Below are positions 27,345-35,807 of a stretch of 64,000 bases of DNA, piece after piece (positions within the stretch are counted from its first letter, which is position 1; each line of letters opens with the position of its first letter). Under the pieces are notes generated by a model that made no database searches, had not been told where the DNA came from, and saw only the letters and a program-made list of their open reading frames with translations. Origin of the DNA: JBBQLG01 sp964251665 (lineage in GTDB: Bacteria > Bacteroidota > Bacteroidia > Cytophagales > Spirosomataceae); contig CAXUKO010000025.1 in the NCBI GenBank assembly GCA_964251665.1, forward strand, positions 1 through 64,000, given 5' to 3'. The translations under genes and the position numbers were made by a program.

Positions 27345-28205
27345 ATGCAAACCAAATCTATGTTCCGCCTGTTGCCCGCGCTGTTGCTAAGTCTGTGTCT
27401 CGGTCAAACTGGCTTCGGCCAGGCTCCCGCTCCGAAAAAGGTGTACTCGGAGGTGTATTACCACAAACTCAAGCCCGGCCACACCTTCGCCGAGGCCCGC
27501 GCCCGCGAGAATGAGTTTAAGAAGCTCCATCAGGCACAGGCCAACGACGGGTTCATATCGGGCTGGTATATGCTGGCCCTCGACATGACCACCAACCCTA
27601 ACAAGGAGTACAGCTACATCACCATCAAGAACGTCAGCGACCCCGGCTACTTTGATAATAGCTACCCTCAGAAATACTTCACCAGCGTGATGGGCCCCGA
27701 TTATCAGCCTAAACTGACTGACCTCTACAAACGGATGGATGAGATGAAAGAAGTCGTCAAATCTGAAATCTGGGAACACGTCGATGGTGCACAGGCCAAC
27801 CCCATGTCTTCGCCCGATAAAGCCCCGGTCTGGCTGGTGACGAATTATAAAGTCAAAAACGGCCAGTATGCGGAGTACATGGCCCGCGTCAAACAGGCGA
27901 GTCCCTTCAATCGGGACCTCGTCGCCACGGGCGGGGCCGCCGGCTGGAACTTTGCGGCATTGGCGTTGCCCTCGGCTGCCGAGAAAGCCTACGATTTCTC
28001 GTCGGTATATCAGTTAACCAGCATGAAAGCCTTGTTAGACACAGATGAAACCAAAGCGGAAGCGGCTTTCAAAAGAACGATGCCGGGTGTGGATTACAAG
28101 CAGTTTTATAAGGAAATGAGCAACCTGCGCGAAGCAGCCCGGCAGGAGACCTACTACTTAGTGGAGTTCGCCGTGAAAGACGCTTCCGTACAAGCCAGAA
28201 AATAA
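27345..28205 (+). CDS. Secreted protein of unknown function
   Basis: 286 residues from the Met at 27345 (or 27360), which gives a clean signal peptide (MFRLLPALLLSLCLG, cleaved near GFGQ). The frame extends to 27282 without a leader-like sequence. The mature part contains SEVYYHKLKPGHTFAEARAR and later VWLVTNYKVKNGQYAEYMAR, two segments of similar flavour about 120 residues apart, suggesting two alpha/beta-barrel (ABM-like) repeats. No catalytic motif recognised. Same strand as the DUF2306 gene; a small hairpin follows its stop. Confidence 0.72.
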   Translation: MQTKSMFRLLPALLLSLCLGQTGFGQAPAPKKVYSEVYYHKLKPGHTFAEARARENEFKKLHQAQANDGFISGWYMLALDMTTNPNKEYSYITIKNVSDPGYFDNSYPQKYFTSVMGPDYQPKLTDLYKRMDEMKEVVKSEIWEHVDGAQANPMSSPDKAPVWLVTNYKVKNGQYAEYMARVKQASPFNRDLVATGGAAGWNFAALALPSAAEKAYDFSSVYQLTSMKALLDTDETKAEAAFKRTMPGVDYKQFYKEMSNLREAARQETYYLVEFAVKDASVQARK

Positions 28206-28214
28206 ATAGCTGGT

Positions 28215-28247
28215 TATGAGGTTGTTGAGATCATCGGCAACCTCATA
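28215..28247 (+). terminator. Hairpin terminator
   Basis: A 10-bp perfect stem (TATGAGGTTG at 28215-28224 with its complement at 28238-28247) and 13-nt loop. It lies ten bases after the stop of the secreted protein gene. The downstream T-run is weak (CCTTTAACT), so confidence is moderate. Confidence 0.55.
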
Positions 28248-28285
28248 CCTTTAACTCAGTATTTAACGCAAAACCTTTCCTTATC

Positions 28286-29722
28286 ATGAACTCCTCTACA
28301 CTATCATCTTCGGTAACCGGGACTACCCCGACCGACATACCAACCCACCGCCGGAATGCCGTATCACCCGTTGCGCAGGCCGAGCGCATCCAAACTCTTG
28401 ACATCCTGCGGGGTGTAGCCCTGCTGGGCATTCTGCTCATGAATATTCCGTATTTTTCTATGGCAGAGCGCTTCAGCGAGGTCTTCCAGAGCGACCCATC
28501 AACCCTAAATTTCTGGGTCAATGCCGGTATTACCATTCTGTTTGAGGGCAAAATGAGGGCCTTGTTTTCTATGATCTTTGGCGTGGGTATTATCCTGTTC
28601 ATGGCTCGTAAAGAGCGCAACGGTCCGGGTTCCGGCGGGGAAGCGCACGTTAGCCAGGCAGCAACGGGTCGGGTCCCGGTGTGGAACCGCGCGGTCGGCT
28701 TATTCTTCCGGCGAATGGGCTGGCTGGTGCTGTTTGGCCTGATCGACTCCCATGTGTTACTATGGATGGGGGATATTTTGTACTACTACGGCATCATTGG
28801 CATGATTGCGTTCTGGTTCCGCCAGATGAAGCCTACCTATCTGGCGCTGGGCGTACCGCTGGTCGCCATTATTGGCTTTGTGTCCAGTACGCTTTTCTAC
28901 CAGAGTGTACGAGACAAGCGGATGGCGTACCTGGCGGTTCAGACAATCCAGAAGCAGGGTCAGAAACTAACAGCCGCTCAGCAAAAGACCGTTAAGGACT
29001 GGCAGGAAGCGCAAAAGCAGTTTTTCCCCAACAAAGCGGAAATAGCCGAGCACACCCGGATGATGAAATCGGACGATTACTTTACGGTGGCCAAACGCTA
29101 TCGGAAAGACGTTTGGGAGCAGCAAACGATATACCTGGTTTTGGGTCTCTGGGACCCGCTGGCCCTGATGCTGCTGGGTATGGCACTCTACAAATGGGGC
29201 TTCGTAACGGGGCAATGGTCGCGCCGACGATACTGGCAAACGATGCTGATTGGCTACGGGCTGGGACTCTCTTTGGTCACGTATAGCTTCTATTATGGCT
29301 ACGTAAACATGCCGAATACGGCCGCTTTTATGGTTTATTTTGAAGCGCATCCGATTTCCTGGATTGACCTGATTTATCCCTTCCAGCGCATCCTGCTGGT
29401 GATGGCCCACGCCAGTTTGATCATTCTGCTGATTCAGTCCGGGCGGGTGCAGGGGTTGCTGAACCGGCTGGGAGCGGTGGGGCAGATGGCGTTCACCAAC
29501 TACGTGATGCACACACTCATCTGCACCTTCGTGTTCTATGGCTACGGCCTGAATCAGTATGCCGAGTGGCAGTTCTACCAACTCTATTTTCTGGTGGCCG
29601 CTATCTGGGTGCTGCAACTGATTGTCAGCCCGATCTGGCTCCGGTACTACCAGTTTGGCCCGCTCGAATGGGTGTGGCGCAGCCTGACCTACTGGCAACG
29701 ACAACCCCTGCGACGACTATAA
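28286..29722 (+). CDS. DUF418 multi-pass membrane protein
   Basis: 478 residues. It begins the conserved core with IQTLDILRGVALLGILLMNI, typical of the DUF418/YeiB family, followed by many hydrophobic segments and the C-terminal DUF418 block (AVGQMAFTNYVMHTLICTFV, GPLEWVWRSLTYWQ). Members are thought to be acyltransferase-superfamily membrane proteins with unknown substrates. An insertion near residues 105-130 (KERNGPGSGGEAHVSQAATG) is hydrophilic and Gly-rich, probably a loop. It is a second member of the broad superfamily that also includes the DUF1624 protein at 7705. Confidence 0.88.
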   Translation: MNSSTLSSSVTGTTPTDIPTHRRNAVSPVAQAERIQTLDILRGVALLGILLMNIPYFSMAERFSEVFQSDPSTLNFWVNAGITILFEGKMRALFSMIFGVGIILFMARKERNGPGSGGEAHVSQAATGRVPVWNRAVGLFFRRMGWLVLFGLIDSHVLLWMGDILYYYGIIGMIAFWFRQMKPTYLALGVPLVAIIGFVSSTLFYQSVRDKRMAYLAVQTIQKQGQKLTAAQQKTVKDWQEAQKQFFPNKAEIAEHTRMMKSDDYFTVAKRYRKDVWEQQTIYLVLGLWDPLALMLLGMALYKWGFVTGQWSRRRYWQTMLIGYGLGLSLVTYSFYYGYVNMPNTAAFMVYFEAHPISWIDLIYPFQRILLVMAHASLIILLIQSGRVQGLLNRLGAVGQMAFTNYVMHTLICTFVFYGYGLNQYAEWQFYQLYFLVAAIWVLQLIVSPIWLRYYQFGPLEWVWRSLTYWQRQPLRRL

Positions 29723-29752
29723 CTTTGTCATTTTCAATCCTCTTTTACAGAC

Positions 29753-30352
29753 ATGAAATCACTGCCAATTTTGCTGCACATCCCGATTGCCGATAGTTCG
29801 TTCTCCGGTTCTTACTAGTATCGGAGCCGCTGGACCGATTATACGATGGCCCCTAACCCCAAAGGCGATTCGGTGGCGGTTGCCCAGATGCGTTATCCAC
29901 CGGGGTCGCTGAAATCGGGTGGGGCTGGGGCCTTCCTGCAAACGCTGAAAACGGACATCCTGCCGTTTGTCGATGCCCATTATCGAACTACTGCCGACCG
30001 GGGGATAAGCGGCCACTCCTTTGGCGGGACGTTCGCTATGTATTGCCTGCTTACCGAACCCACGCTGTTCAACCGGTATGCCATTAACAGTCCGGCGTTG
30101 ACCTTCGATAGCCATACATGGCTGCGGCTACAGCAATCCTTTTCGGCCCGGGTCAAGCGGCTGGATGCACGCGTTTTTGCATCGGTTGGCAGTCTGGAGG
30201 GGAAACAGGAAGTCGATGATATGCAGTCATTGGTAGCTTTTCTCAAAACCCGTCAGCTTCCGGGCTTGGTGGTTACCTCGCACGTTTTTGAGGATGAAAC
30301 GCACGAATCCGTTTTAGGTCCCGGTATCAGTCGAACTTTGGGGGTGCTATAG
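29753..30352 (+). pseudogene. Esterase (alpha/beta hydrolase), truncated with stop
   Basis: An ATG at 29753 opens 21 codons (MKSLPILLHIPIADSSFSGS) and then hits TAG at 29816-29818. The same frame resumes as YRSRWTDYTMAPNPKG and continues into the C-terminal half of an enterobactin-esterase/IroE-like hydrolase: SGGAGAFLQTLKTDILPFVD, the nucleophile elbow SGHSFGGTFAMY, and HESV with the catalytic His. The stretch normally lying between the N-terminal strand and the RD-Y-TP motif is missing, so the gene has both an internal deletion and a stop. The downstream 168-codon frame retains the Ser and His but not the core sheet. Confidence 0.75.
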
Positions 30353-30452
30353 GGGGTGCAGAAGTAGGTATCCGAAAGTCTTGAATCCCCGAAGTTGGCC
30401 AGATATCCCTGCTATCTATTGTTTTGCTCATTTATCATCAAGCAAGCGACTT

Positions 30453-32297
30453 ATGAAAAAAAGCTTACTTCTGCTGCTCGTTCCCGGACTGACCGGTTGT
30501 CTGGCCGTTGTCGCTCAGACAACGCCCGAAACCCGCTACGACCGCCGGGACATTATGATTACCATGCGCGATGGGGTCCGGCTGAATACCGTCATCTACA
30601 CCCCCAAAACGACTGGTGAAGCCTTACCTTTCTTGTTGCAACGTACCCCTTACGGGGCTGGGCAACGATTATCGCCTGATTTGCGGGTTTATACCAAAGA
30701 CTTGGCCGACGAGGGGTATATCTTTGTTTATCAGGATATTCGGGGACGCTATCAATCGGAAGGGCAGTACGAGATGGCGCGATTTCCGCGTAACCGTAGC
30801 GACGGGCCGTCTGCTGATACCAAAGCCATTGATGAAAGTACCGATGCGTACGATACCATCGACTGGTTGTTGAAAAACGTTACCAACCACAACGGAAAAG
30901 TGGGAATGTTCGGAACCTCCTACGATGCCTGGCTAACCGTCATGGCAGCCAACGACCCGCACCCGGCTCTGAAAGCTATCTCAGAACACGCTACCCCCGC
31001 CGACCAATGGATGGGCGACGACTCCTTTCATCAGGGGGCTTTTCGGCTAAATGCCAACTTTGAATACTGTTTCGCACAGGAGGCTGCTAAAACTGATACG
31101 CTGTTTCCCTATCCTCTTGCCGATACCTACGACTGGTTCCTGAAACTGGGGTTGCTGGCTAACGTCAACAAATTCTATTTTGGCGGAAAACTCCCCTCCT
31201 GGAACAACATAACCAACCATCCCAACTACGATGCCTTCTGGCAAAAAAAGTCGCTTGCTACCCAGCTTGGTAAGCCCCAGGTTGCCATTCAGAACGTAGC
31301 GGGCTGGTGGGATCAGGAAGATTTCTATGGCCCGGTTACAGCCTATCAGCTTTGGGAGAGGGGCGATGCCAAACACCAAAACCACCTGATTGTTGGTCCC
31401 TGGAATCATGGCGGCTGGCTACGGGGCGAGGGCCGCACCTTAGGCAACATCAGTTTCGACACGACCACTGCCCTCGATTTCCGGCAACGGATGTTCGCGC
31501 CCTGGTTTGCCTGGCACCTCAAAGGTAAAGGCAACGGTAACTTCCCTGAAGTAACCGCCTTCCAAACGGGCCGCAATCGCTGGCAAACCTACAACCAGTG
31601 GCCCCCGGCCGGGTCCGTGAAACAAAACCTGTATCTGCGGGCCGATGGCGGGCTGGCGTTCGAGAAACCCACCGAATCCACTGGTTCCGACAGCTACATT
31701 TCGGACCCGGCGCATCCGGTGCCGTATCAACCTCGGCCTATTGTACATACTTACGGCCCCGGCTCACGCTGGCCTACCTGGCTAACCGAAGATCAGCGGT
31801 TTGTACATAACCGCCCCGACGTGCTATCGTGGCAAACTGAACCGCTGACCGAGGCCGTAACCGTGACAGGCACATTGCTGGCCCGGCTATTTGCTGCCAC
31901 CACCGGCAGCGATGCCGACTGGGTGGTCAAACTGATTGATGTCTATCCCGAACAGTACCCCAAAGAGCCGAAGATGGCGGGTTATCAGTTCATGGTCGCC
32001 AACGACGTGATGCGGGGACGATTCCACAAGAGTTTCGAGAAACCCCAGGCGTTACAACCCAACAAAACGGAAATGTTTACCATTGATCTCCATTCCCTCG
32101 ACCACGTGTTTCAGCCGGGCCACCGGATTATGGTGCAGGTGCAGAGTACGTGGTTTCCGCTCATCGACCGAAACCCGCAACGGTATGTTCCAACTATTTT
32201 CGAGGCAACGGAGGCTGATTTTCAGAAAGCCACACACACTATTTTCCGGTCGGCCACGTATCCCTCGCACCTGGAACTGAGTGTGGTGCCGCGTTGA
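30453..32297 (+). CDS. CocE/NonD-family exported hydrolase
   Basis: 614 residues from the ATG at 30453, chosen for its signal peptide (MKKSLLLLLVPGLTG). Cys follows LTG, so this could be a lipoprotein, or cleavage could occur later at VVAQ. The N-terminal half is an X-Pro dipeptidyl-peptidase S15-type alpha/beta hydrolase: DIMITMRDGVRLNTVIYTP, oxyanion-region RTPYG, and GMFGTSYDAW with nucleophile Ser156. GPWNHGGW supplies the catalytic His region. The C-terminal half is a jelly-roll (RDFHKSFEKP-like, HRIMVQVQSTWFPL). Enzymes of this family hydrolyse acyl or peptide bonds such as glutaryl-7-ACA or cocaine; the natural substrate here is unknown. Confidence 0.92.
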   Translation: MKKSLLLLLVPGLTGCLAVVAQTTPETRYDRRDIMITMRDGVRLNTVIYTPKTTGEALPFLLQRTPYGAGQRLSPDLRVYTKDLADEGYIFVYQDIRGRYQSEGQYEMARFPRNRSDGPSADTKAIDESTDAYDTIDWLLKNVTNHNGKVGMFGTSYDAWLTVMAANDPHPALKAISEHATPADQWMGDDSFHQGAFRLNANFEYCFAQEAAKTDTLFPYPLADTYDWFLKLGLLANVNKFYFGGKLPSWNNITNHPNYDAFWQKKSLATQLGKPQVAIQNVAGWWDQEDFYGPVTAYQLWERGDAKHQNHLIVGPWNHGGWLRGEGRTLGNISFDTTTALDFRQRMFAPWFAWHLKGKGNGNFPEVTAFQTGRNRWQTYNQWPPAGSVKQNLYLRADGGLAFEKPTESTGSDSYISDPAHPVPYQPRPIVHTYGPGSRWPTWLTEDQRFVHNRPDVLSWQTEPLTEAVTVTGTLLARLFAATTGSDADWVVKLIDVYPEQYPKEPKMAGYQFMVANDVMRGRFHKSFEKPQALQPNKTEMFTIDLHSLDHVFQPGHRIMVQVQSTWFPLIDRNPQRYVPTIFEATEADFQKATHTIFRSATYPSHLELSVVPR

Positions 32298-32318
32298 GAA
32301 ATGCTGACTGCCAATAAG

Positions 32319-32618
32319 GGGTATTACGGCTACGGGGACGGGTCGGCATTGGTAAACAGGATAACCGGGATTACATCGCGCATAGTGGTGGCTGGCCAGG
32401 TTACAGAACCTATTAGAGTCGGTATACGGCAGAGGAGGTGACTGGTGAGCCAGGCAACGGGGCAGGGTAAAATTGAACTCTTTGCCGAAACTGAGACCAA
32501 GTTTTTTCTCAAAGTAGTTGAGGCTCAGATTGAATTTGTCAAAGACGATTCAGGGCAGTTGAGGAAGTTGATCCTGTTGCAGGGAGGGCGCCCAACCGAA
32601 GCGAAGAAGATAAAGTGA
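32319..32618 (+). pseudogene. 3' remnant of a secreted serine hydrolase
   Basis: Two islands of beta-lactamase/penicillin-binding-type sequence remain. RDYIAHSGGWPGYRTY (near 32362-32410) is the usual HGGGWPGY-type motif of class C-like serine hydrolases. In another frame, KIELFAETETKFFLKVVEAQ through DDSGQLRKLILLQGGRP ends in a stop at 32618; this is a typical DUF3471 C-terminus. The rest of the gene is gone. It lies directly after the CocE-type gene. Identification rests on motif recall only. Confidence 0.6.
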
Positions 32619-32628
32619 CGCGGGTCGT

Positions 32629-33282
32629 TTACTGCACTGCCCCGGCCACGCGTTCGGCCACAAGGTGTCGTAGCGTTTTCAGGATTTGGAAAATATCGGA
32701 CAGGTCGTCGGAAGTTGCCGAATAACCAGGACTAACAGCATAACGATAACCTTCGAGGGCGATGAACCGCCATAAATCGCCGACGATGTAACACCCATAG
32801 ACCGGAGAAACAGAGTCTCCACTAAGCGTTTACCCAGCCAGCATAGCGGCCAAACATTGTCCGGCTGGGTCGCCGTTGGGATCAAGATTACGCTTATACG
32901 CCTGAAAAGCAAAATACGGCTGCTCCGGTTCGCGTCGGCCACTGGCCACCATCCCGTCCGGGCGACCAAACAGATGAATTTCATCGACAACAGCCTCCAG
33001 ATCGCGCTGGGCAAAGTGGTTGAAGCGCGGATTGGAAAAGTCTATCAGGGAAAAGATCGGGCCGATGAAGTGCAGGCTCAATTCCTGTTCATTCCAGTCG
33101 TGAACGTTGAAATTTAGCGTTTTTTGAAGCCTGAACAAGGATTCCCTCTCAAAGGGAGTGATCTCGGCTGGTATCGACAGCCAGGCATCCTGCGAAGGCA
33201 AGTTAATGACCTCAACGAGTTGGAATGTTTTGTCTAAGTATGTGAGCGTGCAGGTCGCAAACGGTTTTTCAGACGTGGCCAT
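32629..33282 (-). pseudogene. Conserved hypothetical gene with single nonsense codon
   Basis: From the Met at 33282 (MATSEKPFATCTLTYLDKTF) the frame runs about 150 codons to a TAA at 32830-32832. The same frame continues as TLSGDSVSPVYGCYIVGDLW, RFIALEGYRYAVSPGYSATS and DDLSDIFQILKTLRHLV to a natural stop at 32629. The family I remember, a Bacteroidota protein of about 210 residues, has a Gln at the position of the TAA (AAMLA-x-Q). One C-to-T change in CAA explains the lesion; every other part is intact. Function unknown. The motifs GRPDGMVASG, DPAGQCLAAM and the SATSDDLSDIF end are the family hallmarks. Confidence 0.75.
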
Positions 33283-33470
33283 GATCGAACAGTAATTTAC
33301 CCAAAGGTACACATTCACTCAACCGAACCGGTTCTTTTAATTCCGGTTCCAGCCAACCATCAACGGGGCGTAGTACACGCTCTCTGTTACACACCTGCAA
33401 GCAATTAGACGGCTAACGCAGAGTTTTTAAATTAATCCCGGTGCTAAACCAAAGCGATCTGTTAAAATAC

Positions 33471-35216
33471 ATGAAAAAAACCGTACCTCTCCTGCTGGTT
33501 CTCTGGCTAACCGGCGGCCTTACCGTTATGGCTCAACCAAAGCCATCGCCCCGATCAACTACCTACGATGTACTCATCCGTAACGGACTGATTTACGATG
33601 GCTCCGGCCAGAAACCCTACCGGGGCGATGTGGGTATCCGGGCCGACCGCGTGGTGGCCGTTGGTAAACTGACCAGCCGCGTCGGCGGACCGGCCACAGC
33701 ACTGACTGTTATTGACGCGAAGGGCATGGCCGTTGCGCCGGGCTTTATCAATGTGCTTTCGCATACGGGCGGTTATCTGCTTCGCGATGGCCGCTCGATG
33801 AGTGATCTCAAACAGGGCGTGACCACTGAAGTATTTGGGGAAATGTCGTGGGGACCCGTCCGGTCAGAAGCCGTTCGGCAACGCATTAATCTGTGGCTGA
33901 AAGGGGGCGGGGTAAAAGATACCTGCGATTGGACGACGCTGCGGGAGTTTATGCTCAAGTTAGAACACAAAGGCATCACGCCCAACATTGCCTCGTATGT
34001 AGGCGCGGGCGAAGTCCGAATAAACGTGCTGGGTGAAGACAATGTAAAACCCACACCCGCCCAACTCACTCAGATGCAGGCTCAGGTGCGCGAAGCGATG
34101 GAAGGCGGTGCGCTGGGCCTGACGACCATGCTGATTTACCCGCCCAACACCTTTGCCAATACCGACGAACTGATTGCCCTGAGCCGTGAAGCCGCCCGCT
34201 ACGGAGGCCGCTACATCGTGCATATGCGCAGCGAAGGTGACCGGCTGGAAGAAGGCATTCAGGAAATGATCCGCATCGGCAAAGAAGCCAAACTTCCCGT
34301 CGAACTTTATCACTTCAAAGCCAGCGGAGTACGCAACTGGCCTAAAATTGATAAATCTATTGCCCTGATTGCCGAAGCCCGAAAGCAGGGACAGGATGTA
34401 ACGGCTAATATGTATACCTACACCGCAGGAGGCACAGGACTGACCAGTTGCCTGCCGCCCTACGTGTTCAACGGCGGATTTATGGCGGGCTGGAAACGCC
34501 TGCAGGACCCCGACCAACGTCGAAAAATTGCCGACGAAGTACGCCGACAGACTCAGAAATGGGAGAATATGTTTGCCCTGGCCGGATCTCCTGAAAATAT
34601 CATGCTGGTGGGTTTTGAGCAGGACTCACTAAGAAAATATGAAGGCAAAACGCTGGGACAGGTAGCCAGTCTGCGTGGTAAAGACCCACTCGAAACGGCC
34701 ATTGACCTAATTGTGCAGGACAAAGCGCGGGTCGAGACACTTTATTTCCTGATGTCGGAAGAGAACATCAAAAAAGAGATCCGCCAGCCCTGGGTCAGTT
34801 TTGGCTCCGATGCACCCTCAACGAGCGACGACCTTACCCAATTTGGGAAGGAACACCCGCGCGCGTTTGGCAACGTCGCTCGGCTGCTGGGCAAATACGT
34901 CCGGGAAGAAAAGGTTATTCCGCTTGAAGAAGCGATCCGGCGACTCACCAACCTGCCCGCCACCAACCATAAACTCACCAGCCGGGGCCTGCTCAAACCC
35001 GGCTACTTTGCCGATGTGGTCATCTTCGACCCGGCCACCATCGCCGACCGGGCCACCTTTGACAAACCCTTCCAGTATGCCATTGGGGTGCAACACGTCT
35101 TTATCAACGGTCAACAGGTGCTGCGCGAGGGTGAACACACCGGCGTTTTACCCGGACGCGCCCTGTGGGGGCCGGGCTGGAAAGCCAAAAGCGTGGTGGC
35201 TATCCCGAAACGGTAA
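33471..35216 (+). CDS. D-aminoacylase-like secreted amidohydrolase
   Basis: 581 residues from the ATG at 33471, which opens a signal peptide (MKKTVPLLLVLWLTGGLTVM, cleavage near AQ). Composite amidohydrolase fold: YDVLIRNGLIYDGSG, APGFINVLSHTGGYLL, GVTTEVFGEMS, YIVHMRSEGDRLEEG, FGSDAPSTS and YFADVVIFDPATIADRATF. The usual D-aminoacylase metal motif HxH reads LSH here, a feature of a subfamily of N-acyl-D-amino-acid deacylase-like proteins. The rest of the metal site (HMRSE, SDAPS) is kept. It probably cleaves N-acylated D-amino acids or related amides in the periplasm; the exact substrate is unknown. It is the second exported amidohydrolase of the window (see 8919). Confidence 0.88.
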   Translation: MKKTVPLLLVLWLTGGLTVMAQPKPSPRSTTYDVLIRNGLIYDGSGQKPYRGDVGIRADRVVAVGKLTSRVGGPATALTVIDAKGMAVAPGFINVLSHTGGYLLRDGRSMSDLKQGVTTEVFGEMSWGPVRSEAVRQRINLWLKGGGVKDTCDWTTLREFMLKLEHKGITPNIASYVGAGEVRINVLGEDNVKPTPAQLTQMQAQVREAMEGGALGLTTMLIYPPNTFANTDELIALSREAARYGGRYIVHMRSEGDRLEEGIQEMIRIGKEAKLPVELYHFKASGVRNWPKIDKSIALIAEARKQGQDVTANMYTYTAGGTGLTSCLPPYVFNGGFMAGWKRLQDPDQRRKIADEVRRQTQKWENMFALAGSPENIMLVGFEQDSLRKYEGKTLGQVASLRGKDPLETAIDLIVQDKARVETLYFLMSEENIKKEIRQPWVSFGSDAPSTSDDLTQFGKEHPRAFGNVARLLGKYVREEKVIPLEEAIRRLTNLPATNHKLTSRGLLKPGYFADVVIFDPATIADRATFDKPFQYAIGVQHVFINGQQVLREGEHTGVLPGRALWGPGWKAKSVVAIPKR

Positions 35217-35511
35217 TTGCCCTTTACTACCTGGTACGGGTATTGTAACGGCCCGTTGTTTCGGTGATCAACATGGGTGTACACAAAACGGGCAGGGTGA
35301 TACCAAAATGCTCCCGCAAGACTTTAGCTACGTGAGAGAACTGTAGCCGATTTTGACAGGCTGCCTGTGCCTCGTTCAGTGCGTCCATTCGCCACAGCTC
35401 GGCCGACCACTCCGAACGAACCCGCCGGAAGAACTGACGCCAAAGGCTGCGTGAGCCTGGCCACGCCCATCTCACTGACGGTGCTGGAGGGCGGTACCCT
35501 GGCCCATTGAG
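35217..35511. other. Intergenic region, possible gene debris
   Basis: About 295 nt after the amidohydrolase. A minus-strand open frame (35227-35475) reads SHVAKVLREHFGITLPVLCT without family resemblance. The right part runs into the plus-strand sorting-domain fragment. I see no convincing gene. Confidence 0.35.
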
Positions 35512-35717
35512 CTGGAGGTGACGGGCGCGGAAGGCCAGCCGCTGCGGTTGCAGTTAACCGACCTGAGTGGCCGAACGGTGAGCGAGCGGAGCCTGGAGCA
35601 GGCCGGAACGGTGGAGCATCAGACGTTGCCGTGGGGTCTCAACCGGCGGGTATTCTGCTGTTGCGGGTGAGCACACCCACTCAGAGCCAGACGGTGAACG
35701 TGCTCAAAGCGGAGTAA
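35512..35717 (+). pseudogene. Fragment of a type IX secretion C-terminal domain
   Basis: The frame LEVTGAEGQPLRLQLTDLSG, RTVSERSLEQAGTVEHQTLP, then after a 1-nt shift AGILLLRVSTPTQSQTVNVL and a stop at 35717. This is the type A C-terminal sorting domain carried by proteins exported through the type IX system in Cytophagales. No body of a secreted protein precedes it: upstream is a stop in all readings near 35508. It is thus the orphaned tail of a lost gene. Confidence 0.7.
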
Positions 35718-35729
35718 CCGATAAGCCTG

Positions 35730-35786
35730 CAACGCATCCATCCGACCCTGTTTCAACGCACAGGGGTTGGATGGATGCGTTGTTTA
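35730..35786 (+). terminator. Long hairpin terminator
   Basis: CAACGCATCCATCCGACCCTG at 35730-35750 pairs with 35761-35782 with one bulge and few mismatches, followed by TTTAATT. It would terminate the lost type IX substrate gene and, in the other direction, lies just after the AraC gene stop. Confidence 0.65.
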
Positions 35787-35807
35787 ATTGACCATTCCCC
35801 TGCTGCG

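Noticed and set aside
35227..35475. Minus-strand frame of 82 codons after the D-aminoacylase-like gene
   Set aside because: No recognised family, and half overlaps sequence leading into the sorting-domain fragment; kept only as possible debris.
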